DNA from: RUG11551 sp045546875
GTDB taxonomy: Bacteria > Planctomycetota > Planctomycetia > Pirellulales > Thermoguttaceae
DNA length: 5,238 nt
Reading direction: 5' to 3'
Assembly: GCA_045546875.1 (NCBI GenBank)
Contig: JAZQDP010000313.1
Location: 1-5,238, forward strand
Shown here in pieces: positions 1 to 5,238 of the stretch. Positions within the stretch are counted from its first letter, which is position 1. Each line of letters opens with the position of its first letter. Both the position numbers and the translations under genes were made by a program. The notes under the pieces were generated by a model. The model did no database searches, had not been told where the DNA came from, and worked only from the letters and a program-made list of their open reading frames with translations.

Positions 1-180
1 ACCTCTGGGAAGTGCCCCCGTAAATACTTACAGCGTACAAACGGGGATGCTAAAGGGAGCAAATGGCTTATACATAAAGACGCCCTAAAGCCCAAGGCTC
101 CCTATAAACAAATTAACACAAAAGAACTAGGACAGAAAGAAGTAGAGCTAACCTTTTCGCTTCTCCGCCAACGCCAATAG
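1..180 (+). CDS. Partial helix-turn-helix / excisionase-like protein, C-terminal end
   Basis: This is an open frame that enters from the left edge and ends at TAG (178-180), giving 59 visible residues and no in-frame ATG. The first half (P-R-K-Y-L-Q-R near residues 6-12, then G-S-K-W-L-I-H-K-D-A-L at about 19-29) resembles the recognition helix and wing of small MerR-like/excisionase DNA-binding domains (HTH_17 type), where a W-x-I-x-K/R-x-x-L stretch closes the domain. The rest is a charged tail without a recognisable domain. It converges with the integrase remnant and shares its last 33 bases with that gene's 3' end. A DNA-binding partner beside an integrase would fit a former integrative element. 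The assignment rests on a short pattern match, and a chance open frame is possible. Confidence 0.4.
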   Translation, partial: TSGKCPRKYLQRTNGDAKGSKWLIHKDALKPKAPYKQINTKELGQKEVELTFSLLRQRQ

Positions 181-507
181 CATATCTTCTGTACTATGGT
201 CATAAATACGCGCCATGTCTAAATTAGCATGTCCAGCTAACTTAGCTGCCAGTTCTACTCCGTATTGCTTTACATTTTCTGTAAAGGCAGTATGCCGGAG
301 TTGATAGGCAGTCCAATGCGGTATATTCTCTCCTTGCTTATTGGCTCTTCTTATAGCGTCGGTTATCTGGTTGTTTATGTATTGTGGAGTAATATCCAAT
401 AGAATATCCCCATCAGCTGTAGCCCACTTTTGTAAGAGTTCAACCTCTTTCTCTGTGAACACAATAATACGTTTATATCCAAAGCGTTCTGTTTTACCCT
501 TAAAAAG
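148..507 (-). pseudogene. Tyrosine recombinase (phage-type integrase), C-terminal remnant
   Basis: The frame encodes the C-terminal catalytic part of a tyrosine site-specific recombinase, which cuts and rejoins DNA through a 3'-phosphotyrosine. Counting from the GTG at 460-462, the box T-A-Y-Q-L-R-H-T lies at 51-58 with catalytic Arg56, A-G-H-A-N carries His78, and R-I-Y-D-H carries the nucleophile Tyr87. Tyr53 stands where many family members have His. Members are normally 300-400 aa and this has 104, so the core-binding domain and the first catalytic Arg are missing. The GTG is unlikely to be a true start, because family-like sequence (G-K-T-E-R-F-G-Y-K-R) continues upstream to a TGA at 508-510. 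Beyond that, integrase-like pieces appear in other frames (S-A-Q-I-S-R-L-R-K-C from 580, then G-A-N-Y-F-R-P-L-D-F to 504). This suggests frameshift decay, for example one base lost from the T run at 502-506 (minus strand). The recombinase family is certain; the pseudogene status is inferred. Confidence 0.75.
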
Positions 508-602
508 TCAAGGGGACGGAAATAATTGGCGCCTATCTGGGTGCGGTAAGACATTTCCGCAACCTACTAATCTGTGCGCTTTACCCTATCGCCCCCTTAA
601 TT

Positions 603-2723
603 TTATTTTAACAGTCCGTCCGGGTCTTGCCCCAATAAAGACGGAATTCCCAAGAGGATAAATCCGAAATCTTCCAGGACGCCCTGCGACGGTCGGTCAA
701 ATTGAATTCTCCAGACGCCGGCGGGCGGGGTCTTTCCTTCTTCCGTAAAGTAGCCAACTGCGGCAGAGATGTTGTCCTGCTGCCATATCTGATTCCCAGC
801 CGGGTCGAAAATCGTTGCCTTGACTTGCTCTGCACCTGCCCCAAACGCCTTGACGCCGAACTCTTTGGTTCCTTCCGGAACGTAAAAATACAGACTTCCA
901 ACGGAGTAAACCAGGCGAACCGATTTCTCGCCGTTAATTACGACTGGGACGCTGAATGGCAGTTTTACTTTGACGTGATCATTCAACATCGGAATACAAT
1001 ATTGACTCTGTTCAAAACCGTAACATTCACACAGAGCAACGGAGTGAGCGCCGACTTCAACGTCAATTTTATAAACGCCGGTTTCAGACGCGGCGAAAAC
1101 GTATACCTTCTGTTTACCCAACTCGGTGGACTCGAGTTTTGTTGTCTTGCCGGACGGCGAGGTGAGCAAAACCGGTTTGACGGCGCCGTCTGACCGTCCA
1201 ACTCGGCGTTGTTCCAGGACAAAACGGATTCCCAGACCGCTTTTCGCGTAGAGCAAGTACTGCGCCTGATGGCGGCAATAAATCCGATCGAATTTTTTCG
1301 GTAAATCGGAAGCGTCATTTACGGGAACAAGCGCTTTTGCGTCAAGTTTCAAACGGGGGAGTTGTCGAGCGTTAATCGATGGAAAGAGCTTTTGAACGAC
1401 GCGTTTGTCAAGAGTAAAAGTTTGTTCAGAACCGTTTGAAACGAGTGTGATCGTCCCGCTGACGTCGGAAATGCCGTAACCGTTGATTGACGAGTCGATG
1501 TAATTCATAACAGGGCGCTCGCCGTCGATTCCGGTACAGTCATCAATAACCGTTACGTTTTTGAATGTAACCGTTCCAAACGGAGCATCGTCATTTGGTC
1601 TGGAAGAAAGGAAAATCGGGCTTTGATACACCGCATTTTTCTCGTTTGGGCGAATAGCGCAGTCTTTGAGAGTTGTATTTTCAATTTCGACGCTTGCGCC
1701 GTTTTGCGCCAAAGATCGAAGCTGAATTCCCCCTCGGTCGTTTTCAAAGCGGCAGTTGCGAATAACAATTCGCCCGGTCAGCGACTCGTCTTCCGTATTG
1801 TTGGTCGTCAGCGCGACTGACGCTCGGGCGTTGTTTCGGGAAACGACGTTATCCAGAACAATGCCAACGTCGCCGGACTTTCGTTTCAGATTTGGCAAGT
1901 ACATGTCAATGCCGGCGCCAGCGTTGTTTTCGCAAACGCAGTTTCGCATGACGCAGTTAGCGAGTTTTTCGTCGTCCTGATTCGGCTCAAAGTCAATTCC
2001 CGCCTGCGGCGCGGTTCCCCACGTGTTGCGGAGAATCGTATTTTCAATAAGAAGGTTTTCAGCCGTAATGACGCTGATTCCCTGTCGATTGTTTCCGTCA
2101 CAGACGACGTTTCGAATCGTAACGTTTTTGTTTGTAACGCCGTGGATGGACTTGCCCAGATAGATGCCGTCGCCGCCGGAATCAACCAGGTTCAAGCCGT
2201 CAACAACGATATTGGACGAGCTTTTAATATTCAACGCGTGACGCCATTCCGCTTTCTTATACGGCGCTTGATGATAATCGGTTTTTCTCATGCGAAGCGT
2301 TGCCGTCCCGTTTTTTTCTGCGCGAAGCGTAACGTTCGATTGACTAACAATTCGTACTAGGGAATCGGCTGCCCCGAGAAATTCTCCTTTTTTGGCTAAC
2401 AATTCCACCTCTTGAGCAAAGACAATCTCCCGGTTTGACTTTATCGATAACGGTCGAACGATCCATGGGAATTTCTTTCCATCGATAACAGGACAATCGA
2501 TAATAATCGTCGGAGCGTTACAATCCAAAGCCGCCTGTAACTGAGCGGTGGAATCTTGTGCGTCAACCCCCCACCAAATCGCGTGAGCTGTTTGAATCTT
2601 GCCAGCAGCAACGTCTGCTATCTTTTGTTCGTCCGGCACAATCGTTTGAGCGTATGCCGGGATGCCAATCGTTAAGAAAATCAAGGCTATAGTAAATCGC
2701 CGAAGAACCGAATTAACAAACAT
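603..2723 (-). CDS. Secreted right-handed parallel beta-helix repeat protein
   Basis: This 706-aa protein has a clear Sec signal peptide: positive N-region (R8, R9), hydrophobic core at 10-22, and A-Y-A cleavage after residue 25. It should therefore be exported. Residues 47-130 resemble the entry of pectate-lyase/GH28-like folds (W-G-V-D-A-Q-D-S-T-A-Q-L-Q-A-A-L). Residues 170-400 hold at least seven beta-helix coils of the pattern I/V-x-I-x-N/D-x-x-x-x-N-x-x-x-G-I, for example near 170-190, 199-249, 254-277, 286-308, 317-337 and 383-400. Acidic turns G-G-D-G-I-Y-L (183-189) and G-I-D-F-E-P-N (242-248) are the best candidates for metal or substrate binding. Residues 480-570 and 595-695 look like two related beta-sandwich modules. 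The fold suggests a polysaccharide lyase or hydrolase, but I cannot name the substrate or prove catalysis. The ATG start is supported by AGAGAGG five bases upstream. No clear terminator follows the stop. Confidence 0.85.
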   Translation of the reverse strand: MFVNSVLRRFTIALIFLTIGIPAYAQTIVPDEQKIADVAAGKIQTAHAIWWGVDAQDSTAQLQAALDCNAPTIIIDCPVIDGKKFPWIVRPLSIKSNREIVFAQEVELLAKKGEFLGAADSLVRIVSQSNVTLRAEKNGTATLRMRKTDYHQAPYKKAEWRHALNIKSSSNIVVDGLNLVDSGGDGIYLGKSIHGVTNKNVTIRNVVCDGNNRQGISVITAENLLIENTILRNTWGTAPQAGIDFEPNQDDEKLANCVMRNCVCENNAGAGIDMYLPNLKRKSGDVGIVLDNVVSRNNARASVALTTNNTEDESLTGRIVIRNCRFENDRGGIQLRSLAQNGASVEIENTTLKDCAIRPNEKNAVYQSPIFLSSRPNDDAPFGTVTFKNVTVIDDCTGIDGERPVMNYIDSSINGYGISDVSGTITLVSNGSEQTFTLDKRVVQKLFPSINARQLPRLKLDAKALVPVNDASDLPKKFDRIYCRHQAQYLLYAKSGLGIRFVLEQRRVGRSDGAVKPVLLTSPSGKTTKLESTELGKQKVYVFAASETGVYKIDVEVGAHSVALCECYGFEQSQYCIPMLNDHVKVKLPFSVPVVINGEKSVRLVYSVGSLYFYVPEGTKEFGVKAFGAGAEQVKATIFDPAGNQIWQQDNISAAVGYFTEEGKTPPAGVWRIQFDRPSQGVLEDFGFILLGIPSLLGQDPDGLLK

Positions 2724-2728
2724 ATTAA

Positions 2729-2735
2729 CCTCTCT
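2729..2735 (-). promoter_or_regulatory. Ribosome-binding site of the beta-helix gene
   Basis: AGAGAGG on the minus strand ends five bases before the ATG at 2721-2723. It supports this start, which also gives an intact signal peptide. It lies immediately after the T tract of the infC terminator. Confidence 0.65.
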
Positions 2736-2738
2736 GGG

Positions 2739-2774
2739 AAAATAAAATTAGCTCACAGACAGTTGTCCGTGAGC
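2739..2774 (-). terminator. Rho-independent terminator downstream of infC
   Basis: On the minus strand GCTCACGGAC (2774-2765), loop AACT, GTCTGTGAGC (2760-2751) forms a ten-pair stem containing one G-U pair. It is followed by TAATTTTATTTT. On the plus strand the same position is an A-C mismatch and no T run follows, so it works only for minus-strand transcripts. It begins 38 bases after the infC stop. Confidence 0.85.
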
Positions 2775-2812
2775 CTTAAATCAAGTGGAAAACGCATTAA
2801 TAACGTATAAAA

Positions 2813-3577
2813 TTATTGTTGACGATTGCCTGTCATACCTCCGCCGGGGCGATTTCCACTGGAACCTCCTGGACGGGAACCTTTACTAGCTCCAGAACGT
2901 TGCGGACCGTTGCTGCCAGCCGGACGTCGCGGACGATCGCCAGCAGGACGAGGCGGACGAGGAGCCGAATCGGAAGCCGGACGAGAAGAAGCAGTTTCCT
3001 CTGAAGACGCTTTTTTATCGTTAGACGATGACGTTTTGGGAATGCTTAACGGACAAATGATGCAAAGCATTTTACGTCCAGTGCGTTTGGGAGGAGAATC
3101 AATTCGAGCAATGTCTTGTAATGCGGTAACAAGTTCGTTGATTTTTTCTTCGCCTTTGTCCAAATGCGTAATCTCACGACCTGTATAGCTCATTGTAATC
3201 TGAACTTTACATTTATCGTTGATAAATCCGCGCGCCTGATTAATGCGAACCTGTAAATCATGGGCGCCAATGTTAGGGCTAAGACGAACTTCCTTGGTTT
3301 TAATCTGATTGCTTTGAGGACTTTGGGCTTTCTTGTTTTGCTGATATTTGTATTTGCCATAGTCCAAAATTCTGCAAACCGGCGGTTTAGCGTTGGGAGC
3401 AACTTCAACCAAGTCCAGCTGAACGGAATCAGCCAGTTTCAAGGCTTCTTTAGTTGGCATAACGCCGCGAGATACGCCTTTTTCATCAATTACGAGAACC
3501 TCTGAAATACGAATCTGTTCGTTGACTCGTTGCTTAGGAGTTGAATCCTTGCGTGGATAGGGACGTCCTTGGGACAT
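2813..3577 (-). CDS. infC: Translation initiation factor IF-3 with low-complexity C-terminal tail
   Basis: IF-3 binds the 30S subunit, keeps it apart from 50S and checks start-codon/initiator-tRNA pairing. The N-terminal domain starts at about residue 17 (R-V-N-E-Q-I-R-I-S, a hallmark) and includes L-V-E-V-A-P-N-A-K-P-P-V-C-R-I-L-D-Y-G-K-Y-K-Y at 56-78. The C-terminal domain spans about 92-180 (K-T-K-E-V-R-L-S-P-N-I at 93-103; H-D-L-Q-V-R; P-P-K-R-T-G-R-K-M-L at 162-171). Typical bacterial IF-3 has about 170-180 aa. Here residues 181-254 form an extra, probably disordered tail, first Ser/Lys/Glu-rich and then Pro/Arg/Gly/Ser-rich. The start is an ordinary ATG rather than the rare AUU-type codon of many infC genes. 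AGAAAGG lies 11 bases upstream, a rather long spacing. The gene has its own promoter and terminator, and no rpmI or rplT follows. Confidence 0.97.
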   Translation of the reverse strand: MSQGRPYPRKDSTPKQRVNEQIRISEVLVIDEKGVSRGVMPTKEALKLADSVQLDLVEVAPNAKPPVCRILDYGKYKYQQNKKAQSPQSNQIKTKEVRLSPNIGAHDLQVRINQARGFINDKCKVQITMSYTGREITHLDKGEEKINELVTALQDIARIDSPPKRTGRKMLCIICPLSIPKTSSSNDKKASSEETASSRPASDSAPRPPRPAGDRPRRPAGSNGPQRSGASKGSRPGGSSGNRPGGGMTGNRQQ

Positions 3578-3588
3578 CGTGTTAAAAA

Positions 3589-3595
3589 CCTTTCT
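3589..3595 (-). promoter_or_regulatory. Probable infC ribosome-binding site
   Basis: AGAAAGG on the minus strand lies 11 bases before the infC ATG. The spacing is longer than usual, so initiation may be moderate. No better start codon lies closer to it, and the N-terminus from this ATG matches the family. Confidence 0.5.
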
Positions 3596-3609
3596 GTTAA
3601 ACCAGGGAA

Positions 3610-3631
3610 TTTCATACAGAGATCTATGAAA
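3610..3631 (-). other. Small hairpin in the infC leader
   Basis: TTTCATA (3631-3625 on the minus strand) and TATGAAA (3616-3610) form a perfect seven-pair stem around an eight-base loop, about 30 bases upstream of the infC start and just before its ribosome-binding site. No T run follows, so it is not a terminator. It may shape access to the start region. No regulator-binding or riboswitch family is recognised. Confidence 0.4.
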
Positions 3632-3698
3632 GCCTAATTAATCTTGCATTAGCTTAAATTATAGGTCATGTTCTCTGAAAACAAATTTTATTATAATT

Positions 3699-3727
3699 AT
3701 CATACTATAAAATAGGCGCTTTATCAA
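3699..3727 (-). promoter_or_regulatory. Sigma-70-type promoter for infC
   Basis: On the minus strand, TTGATA (3727-3722) and TATGAT (3704-3699) are separated by 17 bases, each box one base from consensus. Transcription would start near 3692, giving a leader of about 115 nt before the infC ATG. The A/T-rich sequence upstream could act as an UP element. Confidence 0.65.
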
Positions 3728-3752
3728 GAGAATTTCACAAAAAAAAGACGAT

Positions 3753-3784
3753 TTTTTAAAATTTTTTCAAAAAACTTTTAAAAA
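3753..3784. repeat. A/T-only palindrome between two divergent promoters
   Basis: TTTTTAAAA (3753-3761) is the inverse complement of TTTTAAAAA (3776-3784). Between them lie T6, C, A6 and a bulged C, so nearly the whole 32 bases is self-complementary. An A8 run at 3739-3746 lies beside it. Such phased A/T tracts bend DNA and can serve as UP elements or as a site for a nucleoid protein. The stem is too weak to be a good terminator, although T8 follows it on the minus strand. Confidence 0.45.
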
Positions 3785-3788
3785 GGGA

Positions 3789-3816
3789 TTGATAATAAAA
3801 ATAGATAAAGTATAAT
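3789..3816 (+). promoter_or_regulatory. Sigma-70-type promoter for the intergenic small RNA
   Basis: TTGATA (3789-3794), 16 bases, then a perfect TATAAT (3811-3816) lie on the plus strand. The start would be near 3823. No plus-strand protein gene follows, only the structured segment that ends in an intrinsic terminator. The promoter is divergent from that of infC, with 61 bases between the two -35 boxes. Confidence 0.65.
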
Positions 3817-3822
3817 GATTAT

Positions 3823-3972
3823 ATCGATTGGGTAATTCTCCTTGTAGTTAATTGAACGTTTAACTGCACCCGAAAGATGCATTCGACTGTTAATTATGCG
3901 TGTGGACAGTCGGTATAACCTGTAATGAGTAATATTGAAGTGGTTCTCGGTATTACCATTGCAGGTTTTTTT
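3823..3972 (+). ncRNA. Candidate structured small RNA of about 150 nt, family unknown
   Basis: This plus-strand unit has a promoter and a terminator but no convincing reading frame. After a probably single-stranded 5' segment (3823-3843) come three hairpins. Hairpin 1 is GTAGTTAA/TTAACTGC (3844-3851 with 3860-3867). Hairpin 2 is TCGACTGT/ACAGTCGG (3883-3890 with 3906-3913). Hairpin 3 is the terminator. Each stem contains a U-G pair when read on the plus strand, and the same position is a C-A mismatch on the minus strand, which indicates the strand used. The 5' segment carries TTCTCCTT (3836-3843), complementary to a Shine-Dalgarno sequence, as in small RNAs that block translation. It lacks the long closing stem of 6S RNA, and I see no signature of SRP RNA, tmRNA or RNase P RNA. 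It diverges from infC and converges on mtaB. Ends are estimated; function is unknown. Confidence 0.6.
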
Positions 3973-3975
3973 ATT
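3919..3975 (+). terminator. Rho-independent terminator of the small RNA
   Basis: CCTGTAATGAGTAATA (3919-3934) pairs with TATTACCATTGCAGG (3951-3965). This gives 15 pairs with one U-G pair and a single bulged A, closed by a 16-base loop, and TTTTTTTATT follows at once. On the minus strand no T run follows the stem, so it does not end mtaB transcripts. Confidence 0.8.
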
Positions 3976-4024
3976 CAACATCTTCAATCGTTCTCAAATT
4001 GTGAAACTGCAATTCTCCAAACGG

Positions 4025-5238
4025 TTAGATCATCAAATCCTCTTCTTGCAACGTTTTATGTATAAACGAACCGCAGTTTAGTTCCGAACCGGGAACGCGA
4101 ACTGGAATGTATCGTTCCGTACTTCCGTAAACATAACCGTCTTTATAACGCTCTGCCAAAATACAAACTTTTTTTCCAACCTGAGAATAAAAGTAACGTT
4201 TGCGGAGCCTTTCTTCCAGTTGAGCCAGCCGCTGCGCTCTTTCCTGTTTGACAGCAGGCGATACCTGATTTGGCATCGCTGCCGCCGGCGTTCCTTCTCG
4301 TGGGCTATAGCGAAAAATATGGATTTTGGAAAATCCCGCTTCTTCGCAAAGAGACATCGTCTGTTCAAAATCGGATTCCGTTTCGCCCGGAAAACCGACA
4401 ATAACGTCGGTCGTAAGCGCAATGTCGGGAACATATTCTTTAGCCCTCTGACATCGATGCAAATATTCTTCCGCCGTCGAAGGACGGTTCATGGCTTTCA
4501 ATACGCTGTTCGACCCGCTTTGCATGGAAATGTGCAAGTGCGGGCAGATTTTATCAGGATTGTCGCGAATGAACTCTAAAAGACGCTGGGAGACTTCGTG
4601 AGATTCCAAAGATGAAATTCTCAGTCGAAAGTTCAAGTCAATTGTTATCAGTTGAGCAATTAAATCGTCAAGCGTCAAACCTTTAAGTTCCGGATTCTCA
4701 AATCCTTCGCCGTAAAACCCAAGATGAATCCCGGTTAGGACAATCTCTCGATAGCCGTTGCAAACCAATCGCTCAATTTCGTTACGAACCTGATTTGGCT
4801 CTCGGCTTGTTAAACGGTTGCGAACGTGAGGAATGATACAATAGGAGCAAAACTGTCGACAACCGTCTTGCACTTTCACAAAGGCGCGCGTGTGTTCAGA
4901 AAAATTTTCAATCCCTGTTGGCGCTTCGATACACCCCTGCTCTATTAACCAATCCCCAAGTTTTGATTTATCGGCAAGAACGACCGAATCATTCCCGGCT
5001 TCTAACGCCAGAGCGTTGGCTTCATTGGGATTTTTCGTTGCCCAACACCCCATGAGTATCATTTGAGCGTGCGGATAATCTCGATGTAGCTTTCGGATTA
5101 TATGCCGAGACTTGGCGTCAGAATCCGCTGTTACCGTACACGTATTGACAACAATAACGTCTGGAATCTCGCCAGGAGCCGCATTGCGAGCGCCCAACTC
5201 GTACAATCCTTCCAGCAAATACCGCGTTTCGTATTGGT
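4025..5238 (-). CDS. mtaB: tRNA methylthiotransferase MtaB (MiaB-family radical SAM), N-terminus beyond window
   Basis: MtaB adds a methylthio group to t6A at position 37 of certain ANN-reading tRNAs, giving ms2t6A. It uses two [4Fe-4S] clusters and S-adenosylmethionine in the cytoplasm. Counting from the TTG at 5216-5218, the N-terminal cluster domain shows N-T-C-T-V-T (Cys27) and M-G-C-W-A (Cys58). The radical-SAM motif C-R-Q-F-C-S-Y-C has Cys120, 124 and 127. L-T-G-I-H-L-G (161-167), H-L-H-I-S-M-Q-S-G (227-235), D-V-I-V-G-F-P-G-E-T (271-280) and F-R-Y-S-P-R-E-G-T-P (302-311) follow in order. The C-terminal 50 residues are TRAM-like. The TTG is not the real start: the frame stays open to the edge and reads Q-Y-E-T-R-Y just upstream, the family's conserved N-Q-Y-E-T region, so the first cluster cysteine lies outside. 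T-G-I-H-L-G and the termination sequence favour MtaB over MiaB or RimO. No minus-strand terminator is obvious after the stop. Confidence 0.92.
   Translation of the reverse strand, partial: QYETRYLLEGLYELGARNAAPGEIPDVIVVNTCTVTADSDAKSRHIIRKLHRDYPHAQMILMGCWATKNPNEANALALEAGNDSVVLADKSKLGDWLIEQGCIEAPTGIENFSEHTRAFVKVQDGCRQFCSYCIIPHVRNRLTSREPNQVRNEIERLVCNGYREIVLTGIHLGFYGEGFENPELKGLTLDDLIAQLITIDLNFRLRISSLESHEVSQRLLEFIRDNPDKICPHLHISMQSGSNSVLKAMNRPSTAEEYLHRCQRAKEYVPDIALTTDVIVGFPGETESDFEQTMSLCEEAGFSKIHIFRYSPREGTPAAAMPNQVSPAVKQERAQRLAQLEERLRKRYFYSQVGKKVCILAERYKDGYVYGSTERYIPVRVPGSELNCGSFIHKTLQEEDLMI

Noticed and set aside
540..564. Inverted repeat GGTGCGG / CCGCAACC, a possible terminator for the beta-helix gene
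   Set aside because: One base is bulged and no T run follows on either strand. The sequence lies within the integrase-derived stretch and may be chance.
488..587. TCTGT...TTTACCCT occurs twice (488-500 and 571-587), a possible attachment-site duplication
   Set aside because: The match is short and interrupted by four extra bases in one copy. One copy lies within the recognisable integrase coding sequence.
702..1193. A 163-codon plus-strand frame inside the beta-helix gene
   Set aside because: It is a complementary-strand shadow of a gene with a clear signal peptide and fold. It has no recognisable domain.
3833..3846. AAGGAG on the minus strand, as if it were a ribosome-binding site
   Set aside because: No start codon follows at a usable distance on the minus strand. 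The same bases are better explained as the unpaired CTCCTT of the plus-strand RNA.
3820..3975. 6S RNA as the identity of the intergenic RNA
   Set aside because: The 5' and 3' ends do not form the long closing stem with a central bubble. Only a six-base GGTAAT/ATTACC match is possible, and it competes with the terminator.
3778..3987. A 69-codon minus-strand frame in the infC-mtaB gap, ending in a hydrophobic stretch
   Set aside because: It begins at TTG without a ribosome-binding site, has A/T-driven low-complexity composition, and lies opposite the structured RNA whose stems favour the plus strand.
3925..4065. A 46-codon plus-strand frame starting with ATG inside the small-RNA terminator, with a short hydrophobic N-terminal stretch
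   Set aside because: There is no ribosome-binding site, the start is buried in the terminator stem, the T run would end transcription early in it, and it runs into the 3' end of mtaB.

Overview
The window most resembles a chromosomal stretch from a member of the Planctomycetota or a relative. This is an inference from the integrase fragment (Y-Q-L-R-H-T box), the long proline/arginine/glycine-rich tail on IF-3, and the large secreted beta-helix protein. No 16S rRNA or other decisive marker is present. All confidently called protein genes lie on the minus strand, so the order of reading is from right to left.

Right part (4025-5238): a MiaB-family radical-SAM methylthiotransferase, best matched to MtaB, which runs off the right edge and lacks its extreme N-terminus. 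Middle (2813-3577): infC, encoding IF-3 with a low-complexity C-terminal extension. It appears to be monocistronic, with a good minus-strand promoter at 3699-3727, a leader of about 115 nt and an intrinsic terminator at 2739-2774. The usual infC partners rpmI and rplT are not next to it. Next (603-2723): a secreted right-handed beta-helix protein whose ribosome-binding site follows almost directly on the infC terminator. Left end (1-600): a decayed tyrosine-recombinase gene on the minus strand, converging on and overlapping the 3' end of a plus-strand reading frame that looks like the C-terminus of an excisionase-type DNA-binding protein. This is probably the edge of an old integrative element.

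The most interesting part is the 447-base gap between infC and mtaB. It is not empty. On the plus strand it carries a near-consensus sigma-70 promoter (TTGATA, 16 bp, TATAAT), then about 150 bases that fold into three hairpins, the last being a long stem followed by seven T. In all three stems a G-U pair is allowed on the plus strand but becomes a C-A mismatch on the minus strand, which argues for a plus-strand structured RNA. It has no convincing reading frame and no match to any RNA family I recognise. It is transcribed divergently from infC and convergently with mtaB. Its predicted single-stranded 5' segment carries TTCTCCTT, complementary to a Shine-Dalgarno sequence. I read it as a candidate undescribed small RNA.

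No CRISPR array, tRNA, rRNA or complete insertion sequence is visible.
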